A DNA stretch of 64,000 nt from Pseudorasbora parva (GCF_024679245.1 NC_090182.1:25392274-25456273); one strand, 5' to 3'; shown: positions 18,201 through 30,487, counted from the first letter of the stretch. A program made the numbers and translations. Notes: generated by a model from the letters alone, not told the origin.

Positions 18201-18620
18201 TTTATTTTATTAACATTTCGTCAATGGCAGCTTAAAACATCTGATGGGGGTTTTGTTCCACTTGTCACAAAGCTGCCGTGTGATTGGCTGAAGAGTGGAA
18301 GCTAGCTTGTTGGCATGGCAGCAGCCTGAACAGACTAGGCCATGTTGTTTACACAGTGGCCAGCTTTTTATTGCCTGTCTGTGCCTGCGCGTCTCCGTTA
18401 GTGTCCCTCCGTCTCCTTTCACAAGGGCTCGGGTAAATATGCCTGTTCAAATAGCCATCACTCAGAGGCAGTGACAGCCCTGTACTCCTTCCCTTAGCAC
18501 CCCCTCTTCGTCCGAACCCCCGCTCACCCCCCTCGCTTCAGGCCACGCTCCCTATCTGAATGAGAAAGCGTTCAAACTCTGGCTACATTTAAATGAATGC
18601 TGAAGAATTCAGGGCAAACA
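18200..18620 (+). promoter_or_regulatory. Candidate noncoding regulatory block between foxa and kiz
   Basis: A repeat-free, GC-rich stretch lies 0.5-0.9 kb beyond the kiz 3' end and 2.3 kb after foxa. It carries 'CATGTTGTTTACACAG', whose TGTTTAC is the textbook forkhead core, and 'GGGTAAATATGCC', a second forkhead-like site on the opposite strand. 'TGATTGGCT' (an inverted CCAAT) is also present. Autoregulation by FoxA is an inference. Confidence 0.3.
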
Positions 18621-19107
18621 CTTTGATTCCCAATAGGACATAAAATAAAACAGATTAAAGAAGCAGTTTTCGGTTTTATGAAAGTGACACCATTTCAGCT
18701 ATGCGCTTAGAATAAAATCTATAACTTGGTTATTTCTTTTAACGTCATCCACTATTCATCTCCTCTATTATTCTCTTTTCATCTCGGGATCCACCTGTGT
18801 TTGCAGAGTGACAGTGGTGCGGTGCTTTCAGGACAGTCAGATAAGCTACCAGCAAATAACAAAAAAAAAGATGAGGGACACCCAGCATCTATTTATCCTT
18901 TTCTTCCTCTTTCATCCCTTTGTAATCTGACTCCTCTATTCATTGCGGGGCCTTGTGGCTCTCTGGCCGGTCTGAGGCTGCTGTTTAGGGTGTGCACCTT
19001 GCTCATTTTCTGAAAGCATCGCGTTATTGCAGCTTCTGTCCAGTGTATTCATCCATTGTTGTTTTCCTCCTTCCATTATTTCCCACCTTTATGTTCTAGT
19101 TTCTGGT

Positions 19108-22100
19108 TTAATCATAGAAGTGGTCAAACTCATCATCAGTCTCCACTGACTCATTTATAGCAGCAGGACTGTTCTCCTGTCGTAGATTTTTCTCCTCTGA
19201 ACCAGAATGTTGATCTGAATTAAAACAGATAAGATTTAAAAAAAGATTAAAACAAAGTACACAACTTTATTACTTGAGTTAAGTAAAAGTACTACTGGTC
19301 AAATATTACTCCATTACAAGAGAAAGTTGTAAAAACTGATTTTTATTTAAGTAAAAGTACAGAAGTATTTGTTTTCAAAAGTACTTAAAGGACAACTCCG
19401 GCGAATTTTTAAGTTTATCTTGATCGTTATATCTTTGTGGGTACAGTCTATAGAAAAAAACCCGAACCGGATTGGTGCTTGCAACACAGGGCTATTACAG
19501 TTAATGCCCAGAGCCTCCCCTCAACTAAAATGGCAGCTTCACGTAAAGGGTGTCTTTGCGCCTCTTATCAGACACAAAATGCAATTAAAATGACTGTCCA
19601 ACATGAAAAGGTCCATCACACGACAACGAGATGCGTTTAGCCTCTAACTCTAGTTATGTCCGTTTCACGAACGAATCGTTCTTTTTAACCGGTTCTTTTT
19701 AGTGAACCGGGGGAACCAGTTCACCAAATCGGACTGAATCGTTCTAAACGGTTCGCGTCTCAAATCAGCGCTGATCACACAAGTTACTTAAGTTACTCAC
19801 TTTCTGACATGAGTGACAGTCCCTCTGAATAGAAATAAACTAATATCTTGAATTATATGTTGTAACTCCAACCGTTCACTGAAGTGAAACATGTTTTGCT
19901 GAGAGATCTGATGAACTCACGAGCCGCTGATTCTGAGCATGCGCGAGTAACTGAACGAGCAGCGGTCCTCATCGGATCAGCAGTACAGAATCAAAAAAAT
20001 GTTTCTCTCGGACACGTTCAATACTGAGAACCGACTAGCCGATGAGCAGAGCCTCTTCATACACACGAGGCTCTTCTGGACTGGACTATTTGCTTTTTTC
20101 CGGCTACAACGGCGTTCCAACGGGACTTCAGTGAGACACAGCTAGCCGTCTAAAACAGGTGAATTTAAACAATGGCTAAGTGGCTAAACTCATCTCGTTG
20201 TCGTGTGAGGGACCTGTTCATGTTGGACAGACATTTTAATTGCATTTTGTGTCTGTTAAGAGGCACAAAGACACCCTTTACGTTTATGCCCCCAAAGCTT
20301 CCGTTTTAGCTGAGGGGGGGCTCCGTGTAACAGCTCTGTAACTGTAACAGCTCCGTGTTGCAAGCACCAATCCGGTTATTTATTTTATTTTTTTCTATAG
20401 ACTGTACTCAGAAAGATATAACGATCACGATCAACTTAAAAATCCGGCCTTCTTCCATTTTGCTATAAACTGATCAGTCAGTGTATAAAAAATGCTGGTA
20501 AATCATTGAACTTCATGAGACCCTACAAGAGTGATTCCTGAAAGGCTTTCTGCAAAAAACCAAACACCTTTTAAAGAAGAACATCTTTGAGTTAATACAA
20601 TGAAAAAAATTTGAGATTCGACAACCTTTATTAAAATATTATTAAAAGATTTTGTAAGCATATTGGGTAATTGTGTGTTTTATTTCTGATGACGCAGTGA
20701 AACATGCCAAATAGTGCTATTTTCATGATTTATCACATTTTTTATGTGGTTCAAATACAATAATATTTTGAGTTTCTATTTATCAAACCAATTACCTTCA
20801 TTGTATCAACAAATTTTTTTAATTTCAATAAACTCAAAATTTTAAGGCAACCAGGTTACTTACTTTTTTAAGTTAAACCAACAAAAACCAACACATTTTT
20901 TTACAGTGTACACACTGTAAAAAAATATTGTTGGTTTAACTTAAAAAAGTAAGTAACCTGGTTGCCTTAAAAAAATGTGTTGAGTTGATACAATGAAGGA
21001 AATTGTTTTAATAAATAGAAATTCAAAATATTATTGTATCTGTACCACATAAAAAATTTGATAAATCATGAAAATAGCATAATTTGGCATTTTTCACTGC
21101 ATCATCACAAATAACACACAAACAATTACCCAATATGCTTCTTTAAAAAAAGAAAATATTTTAATAATATTTTAATAAAGGTTGTCGATTCTCAAAAATG
21201 TTCATTGTTTTAACTCAAATTTTTAATTTCAATGAAATCAAAATTTTAAGGCAACCAGGTAACTTATTTTTTAAATATTATTTTACAGTGCAGAAACGAC
21301 TCTTGACTTTGAGGACATTGATAGAAGTGTAGTGGAGTAAAAAAGTATGATATTTGGCTTTTAAATTTAGTGAAGTAAAAGTCATAAATATCCAGAAAAA
21401 AATAATACTCAAGTAAAGTACAGATACTCAAAAATTGTACTTAAGTACAGTACTTAAGTAAATGTACTTAGTTACTGTCCACCTCTGCAAAGAAATTACA
21501 TCTTTTCTACAAGTACAACATTGTATCATTTTACATATCTAATTTTAAAAATCATCTGGTCGTTAGCAGGTCTTAAAATGGGGTAAATACAACATCTTAT
21601 AACAAACATGCCATTCTTGTCCCGTCCTTTTTCTAACTGAGGTCTGTAGAGTCTGCGTTGTAGCCCTTGGGTTTTTTGCAATTTCTCTTAGTGCACGGTT
21701 CTGACCTTGAGGTGAATTTGCCGGGACATCCACTCATGGGAAGAGTGGCAACTCTCTTAAACGTTTTCCACTTTCCTCACGTTTCCTCACTGTAGAATGA
21801 TAGACTTCAAACTGTTTGGATATGGCCATTTTACCCTTCCCATTGATGGCAGCCTATTTTTTTTTTTTTTTAAGGGATAGTTCACCCAAAAATGAAAATT
21901 CTTTCATAATTTACACACTCTGAAGTTGTTCCAAATCTGTATAAATGTCTTTATTCTGCTGAACACAAAGAAAGATATTTGGAAAAATGTTTCTAAAATC
22001 AAGCAGATCAAGTATTTTTTCCCACTATGGTAGTCCTTTGTGTTCAGCAGATCAAAGACATTTATACCGGTTTGGAACAACATGAGCGTGAATTAAAAAT

Positions 22101-22789
22101 TACATAATTTTGGGGTTAAATATCCCTTTAAAAAACTAGGTGAAAATGGAGAAGGGTAACAGACCAAGTAATAAGTGGTAAATCAGGTGCTGCTAATCAA
22201 ATGTCTTTGATTCATTGATCATCCTTAATCATAAGTGTGATCACCTGTATAAAAGCAAAAGGTTTGGCATTTTGGTTAGGACCATTCAGGTGTAAACACA
22301 CTGCCAAGGACAATAGTTCACCCATTTTTGGGTGAACTATCCCTTTAAATAAATAATGACACACTGAAATATGTCATGTGTTCTTGTTCATCTGAGGTTT
22401 AATTGACCTAATTTTAAGACCTGCCAAAAATCAGATGAATTTTTATTATATCCTGATACATAAAACCATAGAATTCAATAGAGTGTCCTTTCATTTTCAC
22501 ATGAATGTAGATGAAAGCAGCTTTATATTGTGAAATTAAACATACCATTTGATTGGTATCCATCTGTCTCCTCCACATCATCCTCCCTATGGGAATAAAT
22601 AATGGTTAGAGTGAGTCCTGATGAGCAAAATATATACAAAACAGTATAGAATACAACAAAACTCACTTCTGTGTTTGGTAGTTGACAGGGTTGAGAAGAC
22701 CTTCAATATCGTCATCTTCATCATCAGGGCATTTTGTGTGATCATCAATAGGCTCTCTCGACCAGGGGTACACTTTCTCAACCACAACC

Positions 22790-22860
<71 letters not shown>

Positions 22861-25800
22861 TTCTTCTTCTATTTCTTGATTGTAAACCTCTTCCTCTTCA
22901 GTCTCATCTGCATACAAATCTTCAAGACTATGCAGAAAGTCAGTGTTAGTCTAGATTCATTAAAAAAAATAACAGGAAGATGAATATTCATGAACAGTGT
23001 TATTTGCACAAATTTAAATATACACCTTTTGTGAATGTCAGAAGTATTCCCTTTTTTGTCATCCTCTACACTTTTTATGGCCTCCTTATGATCTTGAAAA
23101 CTGTTCTGTCTCTCCTCTTCCTCTGTTGTCTCTCTTCCATCTTCACTATCTGGAATGTCCTCTGGAACATCTCCTTCCCCACAGGGTTCAATCCCATCTC
23201 TCTTTCCCGACACTTTCTCACTCCCTTCTTCATCATCGGCCCGTGCTTCATCATCCGATCCTGCTTCTTCCTCTCCACCTGTACCTTCCTTGTGCTCCTC
23301 TTCATTTTCAACTTCTCTGTCACATACTTTCTCTTCTGCAACATGACTGTCACCATTGCCTTCAAAATCTTCTTCCTCTCTAATGTTGAGTCTTTCAGAT
23401 CCATCATTCTTTTCTGAGCTTACACTACTTGGAAGCATTTCTTGGCTCCTGCTTTCTTGCATCACAGCATCAACATTCTCCTTAGTGATGATAGAATCTT
23501 TGCTGCTATACTTCTTAGATGTTTTGTGACGTATTTTGCTGATTTCTGTGTCCGAGTGGCTTTCCAAAGCATCTTGTGACATGGAAGTGGAAGAGCTATA
23601 AGAGATAATTGTGGGAAAATGTTACAATAAGATATGAATGTTTTAATAATGTTTCCAAAATCTCGCAGAAAATCTAGGGCTGTAAATCACATGGGTTTTA
23701 TTAAACAACATTGTTAAAATACATAATGAACATAGTATACAATCAACTAATGTTTTAAAGGGGTCATGAACTGGCTTTTTTTTAAATTAAACTGTTGTCT
23801 GAGGTCAACATATTACGTTTGCATGGTTTTTACATTCAAAAACATCATAATGAATATTTCATCCAGAGGCTGTTTTCTACCCTGGTTTTAGCCTCTCTTA
23901 TGGAAGACTTAGTTTTTATGGGCAACCTGCATTGAATTTTTACACAGATTTAATATATCGTACAGCCTTATAAAGCAGTCTAATAGTGCAGTTTGTGGAT
24001 TCTTGTCCATGGCCAGTTATTTGACAGCGGTAAATTTCGATCAAGGATTTTTTTTATCATATATTCAAATTTAATCGAGGAATCGTGACAGCCCCAAGAA
24101 GATCCATCTCTAACATTCAGTCCCCATGGATTGATTAAAATGTAAAAATGATTGTTAATTTGGCTTACCCCTGAGAATTATTAGCATTTTCTGTAGAGTG
24201 TGATTTGGTCCCATCTCTTTTTTTCTTTCCCCTTTTTTGCATCCCAGACGCCGTAACTTCAGAGGGCACAACACAGCCTTCACTACTTTCTTCATGGTCA
24301 ACTGATAGACGCACTTTAAGCATACAAAATATACACAGACTTATTAGGAGAGTTTGTTTACATTCGACTAATATCAAGTTATATTTTTCCCAATGAGAAA
24401 AAAATTCACATGTAAAGTCACCAAATTTCACAAAACTAACCTGGCCTACAGTCTAGCTCAGACCGATCACTCTCTTTCCCATTCCTCTTATGTTTAAGTC
24501 TCTGGTAACTCTCCTCATTTGGGGTCGGTGTTTCTTTTTTCACTTTTTCCTTGTCTTTCTCACTGCATTGGATTCTTTCCTCACTGGGGTTTGGTACATC
24601 CATGTAACATCCATCATACATCCATCGTACATCCATCATGGGGCTCAACACAGGAAGTTGTGGCCAGGAAGCACCAGCAGGAGTGAAGTGAGCTGTAGGC
24701 ATAAACCCTTGCCTTATACCGGCCCATAGATGGTCCATTGATGGTGACTTCTGCTGGACTGGAGAATGTGATTGATGGAGTGAATCTCCAGGTAAAGAAT
24801 AATAGGGCGGCAAGGGATGATTCAAGGCTTGAATGTTCTGAAGGTTTTTATAATCCTTTTGGATATTGTTTTGGGGGAGTCCAGAAATAAAAGGCTGTGA
24901 GCCAGTTAACCAAGTGGGTGGACAGGAAGGATGATGCCCATTTGGGTTGCATCTTTCAGTATTTTGCTTGATGTCTTAAGAAAGAGGGTAGTGTTAACAG
25001 TTTCCTCAACAACAACAAAAAAACTTGAAAATAGAAATTGCTAAGCACATTACCTTTTGCTGTCTGAGGGTTACGCATGGTGTGAGAAGTTTGAGATGGG
25101 TTTGAAGAATTGGAGGACAGAAGGTGGCCTCTAAAGTCAGACCTATGTGCAGTCTTCATACGTTCGTTCTCCTCCATTTGCTGAATATAACTCTTTAAGT
25201 GGTGTTGTACCCCATGGATGAAAATAAAAAAACAGACATTACAGTCAATACAAGTTTACACCTTATAAAAGACATCACTTTCCCTAAAAAAAAGCACCTT
25301 GGACTTTTCAGAAACTCTTAAGTCTTTCAGTCTTTTCTGCCATTGTGGGAAGTTCTCTTCCAGATACTGCTCATACTGAACCTTTTAAAGAGAAAATGTG
25401 TAGGTTAGTGTTTAAAAATGTGACCCTGAATCACAAAACAATTTATAAGTCACACAGGTATATTTGTGGCAATTGCCAACAATATATTGTATGGGTCAAA
25501 ATTATAGATTTTTCTTTTATGCCAAAAATCATTATGCTATTAAGTAAAGATCGTGTTCCATGAAGATATTTTGTAAATGTCCTACTATATCAAAAATGTA
25601 TTATTAGCATTGCTAAGGACATTTAAAGGCTTTTTTCTCAATATTTCAAATTTTGCACGCTCAGATTCTAGATTTTCAAATAGCTATATCTCGGCCAAAT
25701 GTCCTTTCAAACCAGACATCATTGAAGGCTTTCAGCTTTCAGATATTATGTATTAATCTCAATAAAAAAATTAAAAAAAGAGACCCTTATGGTTTTGTGG

Positions 25801-27899
25801 TCCAGGGTCACAAATAATCATATACATGCAATGCCAAACTGCAATGAATCATTTTGTCTTTAAGAAGACAAAAGCATGGTCATGTGATTGATAACTCTGA
25901 TTTTCTATGCATCTTCCTTATTGTAATGTATCCGAGCAAAACGAGAGAAAAAAATGCAGGGCAGGACTTGATTGTGTGAAGTGATTGGATTGTAGTCATT
26001 TGTTAATTGATGTGATTTCATGTGATTGGCAGGTTGCAGGAGTGGAGGGATTGTTGGCTTACTCTTGCACCAGTTCACACTTCATCAGAGAAGATGGCAT
26101 TGAAAGGGGATAAGTTAATGTCTTTGATTAAAGATTACACATTAAAAAAACTATTATGTGCACAAATAAATCATTTATAATAAACACTGCAATCTAACCT
26201 AAAACATAAGAATTGTCAGCTTTTATTTCATTGTGACATTAAGGGTATATGACAACTCTGGGGTAGCAATAAACACCTTTTAAGGTCAGATAAGGTACAA
26301 TGCTGTCCCTTTAACTGCCTCTGTCACTGACAAGCCCTGCGTGGTTGCAGCCTTACCCGTATATTGATCATGGCTTCGGTGCTGGCCCACATGTCATTGA
26401 GGGTGTCTTGTGCTCTCTGAAAGTCCTGCAGCAGCTTTTGGTTATGGATCTGGGCCCTGCGTTCCTGCTCACTAATTTCCAACCAGCGGCCTTGCAGCCA
26501 GGCTGCCCTGCTGCTGTATCACAACAAAAAAACATGATGAACTCATGATTCATTGATGATAAACTCAAAATGAATACCAGAATCGTCTATTGATTTTTCA
26601 ACCAAAGTGTAATTGTTTCTTGACAACCTGGAAAATCCAGTTTACCCAGTAGAATCTTATCAATTCTTTTATAGAATTATTGTTGGATTCCATTGGTTCC
26701 AAAATATGATACTTTCATTAACGTTATGATATTTAACAGCAAAAATAGTGTCAGACTTGCAAAGATTCCATTACAGTACAATACCACAGATAACACAGAT
26801 ATATGTTCAATAGTGCATAATGGACAGATTTCTTACAGGCGATGATTCCGCTGCTGTGATTGAAACTCACTCTGGAGCTGCATCCTTCTTCGCTGACTGC
26901 AAAGATATTAGAAAGAATCATTCAGAAAAAGTTAGAAATGAGAAATTGCATGTGACTGTGTGCAGATTTGTAGATTAGATGTCCAAAAGAAATGATTTTC
27001 AGGCATGAAATTAAAGCTTTTCATCAGGAATAGCAATCCTTGAATTAGAGGTACAATTATTTAACTTACATGGCCTGACTATGTATCTAGTTTAATTTGA
27101 TGCTTTGTATTTATGCTAACTTCAAACCCAACCAGTTTTTTCTTTTCTTTTTTGTCTCTCAAAGGGATATCTTCTTACCAACTAAAACATTATCTGCCTC
27201 AATTGAGCGCACACGTTTGTTTGTTTGTTTGTTGTTGTTGTTTTTGTTGTTTTTTACATTATTAGAATTTATGCGCATCTTCATGTTTCCATCCACCGTT
27301 TTTTACATTATCTCAGAAATAGTAACCGCTGGGTTACTGATGCTCAAAACAAAGTGTTACAAAACCATTCTTCAGAGGGAAACAAAAGGAAATGACAATC
27401 ATCAATAACGTTCATTGCATCTTTTTTTCACCATAAAATGATTAGCATACAGACCATAGCATAAAGTTTTTAATTATTTTTTAATAGCCTATAGGTTTCG
27501 TTGTGTTAATGATGATGATGATGATGATGATGATGACAGGGTGAACAATAGCGCCCTTTTGAGAGACAATAGCGCCCTCTCCTGGAATTTAACGATACGG
27601 GAGGCCACTAATACAATATAATCAGAATTCACTTTAGAATTAAACTCATAATAACATCATGTTAGCCTGCACCACAACACTTCGGCATCACAAACTAAAC
27701 TATTCTATAGAGAACTTGAGTAAATATACTCTCTGAGATAGTAGAACATCTGGGGCTGGCAGGGACGAATAAACGAGCAAAATAAAGTCACAGACCACAC
27801 GATCATACAAGCAGCCACTCACTTGTGTTGTATATTCTCGTATGCTGTCCTTTGATAACTGTCATGAGGTTCCTCCTTAGCCTTTGTGTAGGATGTCAT
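19108..27899 (-). CDS. kiz: Kizuna-like centrosomal protein (11 exons, 724 aa)
   Basis: Minus-strand exons: 27899-27823, 26896-26837, 26513-26357, 25381-25298, 25192-25054, 24974-24441, 24313-24169, 23595-23026, 22927-22667, 22586-22546, 19214-19108. They total 2,175 nt (725 codons) with all phases matching. The start MTSYTKAKEEPHDSYQ is the only in-frame ATG in exon 1. Residues about 20-150 are predicted coiled coil; the pattern WLEISEQERRAQIHNQKLLQDFQR resembles the N-terminal helix of human Kizuna. The extreme C-terminus TDDEFDHFYD matches the Kizuna ending (TDDSDDFYD). The middle is Ser/Glu-rich, and exon 9 encodes 23 consecutive Asp. Kizuna is a PLK1 substrate that stabilises pericentriolar material and ciliary bases; this role is family knowledge. 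Human KIZ is about 673 aa and also neighbours a FOXA gene. Intron 10 (3.3 kb) is full of nested repeats. A strongly diverged paralogue is possible. Confidence 0.72.
19385..20447. mobile_element. Inverted-repeat element with about 80-bp ends
   Basis: The left end '...CTTGATCGTTATATCTTTGTGGGTACAGTCTATAGAAA...CCGGATTGGTGCTTGCAACAC' is repeated inverted on the right as 'GTGTTGCAAGCACCAATCCGG...TTTCTATAGACTGTACTCAGAAAGATATAACGATC'. No transposase is visible. 'ATCTCGTTGTCGTGTGAGGGACC' near 20192 also pairs with 'GGTCCATCACACGACAACGAGAT' near 19609. Confidence 0.7.
20586..21291. mobile_element. Head-to-head element pair forming a perfect-centre foldback
   Basis: The arms at 20586-20908 and 20913-21224 are inverted copies, each over 300 bp, meeting at TTACAGTG-TACA-CACTGTAA. 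The right copy continues to 21291, ending ATTTTACAGTG, so a complete unit (20913-21291) has CACTGTAAAA inverted ends. The left copy is truncated. Confidence 0.8.
21870..22345. mobile_element. Foldback element of the 'GTTCACCCAAAAATG' group plus a fragment
   Basis: 'AAGGGATAGTTCACCCAAAAATG' at about 21873 pairs with 'TTGGGGTTAAATATCCCTTT' at about 22110-22129. 'CTGCTGAACACAAAG' pairs with 'CTTTGTGTTCAGCAG'. A minimal hairpin remnant, 'AGTTCACCCATTTTTGGGTGAACT', follows at about 22314. Confidence 0.65.
22797..22860. repeat. (ATC)n coding microsatellite in kiz exon 9
   Basis: On the minus strand this reads (GAT)n and encodes 23 consecutive Asp in the kiz frame. The other two frames give poly-Met (minus strand) and poly-Ile (plus strand) ORFs, which are artefacts. 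Confidence 0.95.
23757..24080. repeat. Dispersed 'AAAGGGGTCATGAACTGG' repeat
   Basis: Begins TTTTAAAGGGGTCATGAA. The same end, in the other orientation, closes the copies at 38525-38865 and 52340-53412 (TTCATGACCCCTTTAA). It fills kiz intron 7. Confidence 0.5.
25421..25811. mobile_element. MITE with TGTGACCCTG ends in kiz intron 3
   Basis: Starts TGTGACCCTGAATCACAAAAC and ends GTTTTGTGGTCCAGGGTCACA, an imperfect inverted pair. The interior is AT-rich and non-coding. Confidence 0.7.
27511..27536. repeat. (GAT)n short microsatellite
   Basis: About nine tandem ATG/GAT units in kiz intron 1, just before two copies of 'AATAGCGCCCT'. Confidence 0.85.
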
Positions 27900-28255
27900 G
27901 TTAAACTCGCTCTGAATAGCAAACTGCTCTCTCAACAACCAGCAATTCGGATTATCAGATTAGGGATTATTCCTTTGCGAAAGTGGGTCAGGAAGGGTCG
28001 TCAAAGGAAAATCATGGTAGGCTTTGACTAACGCTATTTTACAAAGATAAACATGGGGAAATAATAAAAGTACTTACATTCAGACAGAAGTCAACTTCAT
28101 AATGAAGGTATATGAAATGTTCTTGTGTTCAGGTCAGGAGTCAGGACAATATTATACGCCAGGCCGAGTCAAATGTGCCTTACTGTATACTACCATTATT
28201 TTACAGATAAATTAGCACAATAAACATATGCATTGTGGAACTTTGTAAAATAAAT
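27900..28255 (-). promoter_or_regulatory. kiz: kiz 5' flank and probable promoter
   Basis: The sequence between the kiz start codon and the TE boundary at 28256 is about 350 bp and free of recognised repeats. No TATA box is obvious. The promoter must lie here or inside the adjacent transposon unless an untranslated exon sits further right. Confidence 0.35.
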
Positions 28256-28259
28256 TTAA

Positions 28260-30069
28260 AGGTGGGGTAAATTAGGCTGACAAGCCACACCACACCAAGA
28301 TGTTTGGTTTGGAAACTCACCATTGACAAGGCTCAATCCGAGGGGCGGGATTTACGGTTGTCTTTCAGACTCCCTCTGCACGGTGTGCACGCAATTGGAT
28401 AGCGCTACAACCAAAGCTCGTTGACAGATTAAACTTTCGACGTATCCGGTCGGCAAAACTCCAAACACATCTTTCCTTCTTAAGAATGACTTCAGTGCCA
28501 TTTTTTGTTCTTTTCTCAGAGAAAAGCTTAACTTCAAGTCTTCCAGAGTCGCGGTCAAAGCTGATTCGAAAGACCGCAGTTCGCCAGTTTCTGTGTTTTA
28601 CTAGAAGCATGCAAACGCAACTCTGCAGTCATTTTGTTAAGCCCCGCCCACCGACTCTATACACGAAGTGATTGGCCGACCAGAGTTTGGCGGTTACAGC
28701 TCAGAACTGTATTGAGAGTTGCTAGAAGACACTTGCGGCAGATTAGATTTGCTGCCGCTTAGGGTGCGTCTAGATTTCTAGGCTAGGGTAAGTGCTATCT
28801 GGTTGTTGATATTTCATAACCAAAACAAACACGCCCCTACCTCCAAAAAGGGTCTTGCCCCTATCCGGTTGTTAAGGCTGACGTCACGCGGCAGTGCTTC
28901 CGGGTCCAAACGCTCTATCTTATACCACAAGAGAAACTACAAACGGTGCTAATATACACACACAATGTGGTGTGATACTACAAAAAAAAGCTATAATCAT
29001 AAACTTTTTCTCCATACCAAAATTCCAGATGGCCAGACAGTGATTCATCTTTTTTAAATCGTTAAAATATTAATGTATGTGACGCTGTGAGCACAGAGAC
29101 TGTTGTGTAGACTGTAAGTATTTAAAATGTTAAACTTTTTTAAACGTTTGATGTTTAATATGAATAAATCGCGCTCATAAACGGGCGTCAATGCCATTCT
29201 CAAGTGAAACGAGTTGAGGCTTGGACCCAGAAACGGCGTTCCTTACGTCACGACTTAACAAGCGAATTTTGACTGGAATATTCAAATATTCAATGGAAAA
29301 GTATCCCCCCCCCCCCCAACTCGATAGTACATGAGCAGAACAGTCCAACTAACGAACATATTACAAATATGACAAGATTATAGCGATCACAAAAACACGA
29401 ACCATTCTCATGAACAACTCGATAGTACACAAGCACAACAGTTCAGCTATTGTTTAGGGTATTAGTTGGCGCGTTTTGTTGTAAAAACTTGGCAACCCTG
29501 TCTGCACGCGCGCTGAAATCAGGCTGGAATACACGATCTTTGCCAGTGTTGTAAAATAATTTAATGATACAAAGAGTACCCAACATGATCATCATTTCTG
29601 AGAGAAATTGTGATGGTGAATGCATTTACAAACAAGCTCTCCGTTTAGGATTGAACAAATCGTCTAAAGCCCGCCCTGATGATTTCATTGGTCCGAACAG
29701 TTTCTGTTCGGGGATAATTACCGTAGACTGTAAAAAAATAATTACTACTATGGAGCAAGGCCAGACCGAATTGCCCGACCTAAAATTTTTGTGGCCGGGG
29801 TTAAGTTCGGCTGGCATCCAGGCTAAGCGTGAGCCACGATCGCACATGACACACGAGTAGTCAAGCAAAAGCCAGCACATATTAGGCTAGTTCTCGGCTA
29901 TTGTCCGTCATGTGTGACTCGTGTGTTTTGAATAATGACGTGCACAGAGCAAGAGCAAGCGCTCCGTCAATAGTAGACACGCTCCTTACCTGCTGATTGG
30001 CTACAAGTTTATTCCACTTGGCCCGAGTCCTTTTTCTAAAACGGTTTTGAAATAACACTTACCCCACCT
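28260..30069. mobile_element. TTAA-flanked DNA element (1.8 kb) upstream of kiz
   Basis: The inverted ends AGGTGGGGTAA(GTG) and CACTTACCCCACCT are flanked by TTAA at 28256-28259 and 30070-30073, the signature of piggyBac or Kolobok-type insertion. A 'TAGCCT' family element (28273-28785) has jumped into the left end, and the interrupted left inverted repeat resumes after it as GGGTAAGTG. An internal ORF at 29564-29860 (98 aa) is not recognised. A C-homopolymer is at 29307-29318. Confidence 0.75.
28273..28785. mobile_element. DNA element, family 'TAGCCT', copy 2, nested
   Basis: Starts TAGGCTGACAAGCC and ends TTTCTAGGCTA; about 513 bp. Body blocks such as 'GATGTTTGGT', 'AATCCGAGGGGCGGGAT' and 'CCCGCCCACCGACTCTATACAC' match copies 1 and 3. 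Flanks GGGTAAATT and GGGTAAGTG match at 7 of 9 positions, consistent with an aged 9-bp duplication. Confidence 0.75.
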
Positions 30070-30204
30070 TTAACAGGGTTTTTTTTTTTTAATAATAATC
30101 CTCATTTGTGTGTGTGTGCAGCTTGAAAATATGGCGATTTTTGATTATTATTTTTTTTTGTGATAGGTAGGTTTAGGGTTAGGTGTTAGAAAAACAGTTG
30201 ACTA

Positions 30205-30487
<283 letters not shown>

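Larger units (their letters stand above)
19255..21487. mobile_element. Nested stack of DNA elements in kiz intron 10
   Basis: An outer element rich in 'AAGTAAAAGTAC' is split: its left part is at 19255-19387 and its right part at about 21296-21487 ('...CAAGTAAAGTACAGATACTC...'). Inserted inside are the inverted-repeat element at about 19385-20447 and the foldback at 20586-21291. A further repeat with 'GAACGAATCGTTC' and 'AACCGGTTC' (19665-20040) sits within the first insert. The order of insertion can be read from which unit interrupts which. Confidence 0.6.

Noticed and set aside
22587..22983. Poly-Met (minus) and poly-Ile (plus) ORFs
   Set aside because: They are alternative frames of the (ATC)n repeat that codes for poly-Asp in the kiz exon.
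22980..23417. 145-codon plus-strand ORF rich in Phe/Leu/Ser
   Set aside because: It is antisense to the Glu-rich kiz exon 8. Its hydrophobic look is the complement of Glu/Lys codons, and the kiz splice frame explains the region.
29564..29880. 98- and 84-codon ORFs as possible transposase
   Set aside because: They lie inside the TTAA-flanked element but have no DDE or zinc-finger pattern. Both strands are open over the same bases, suggesting chance.
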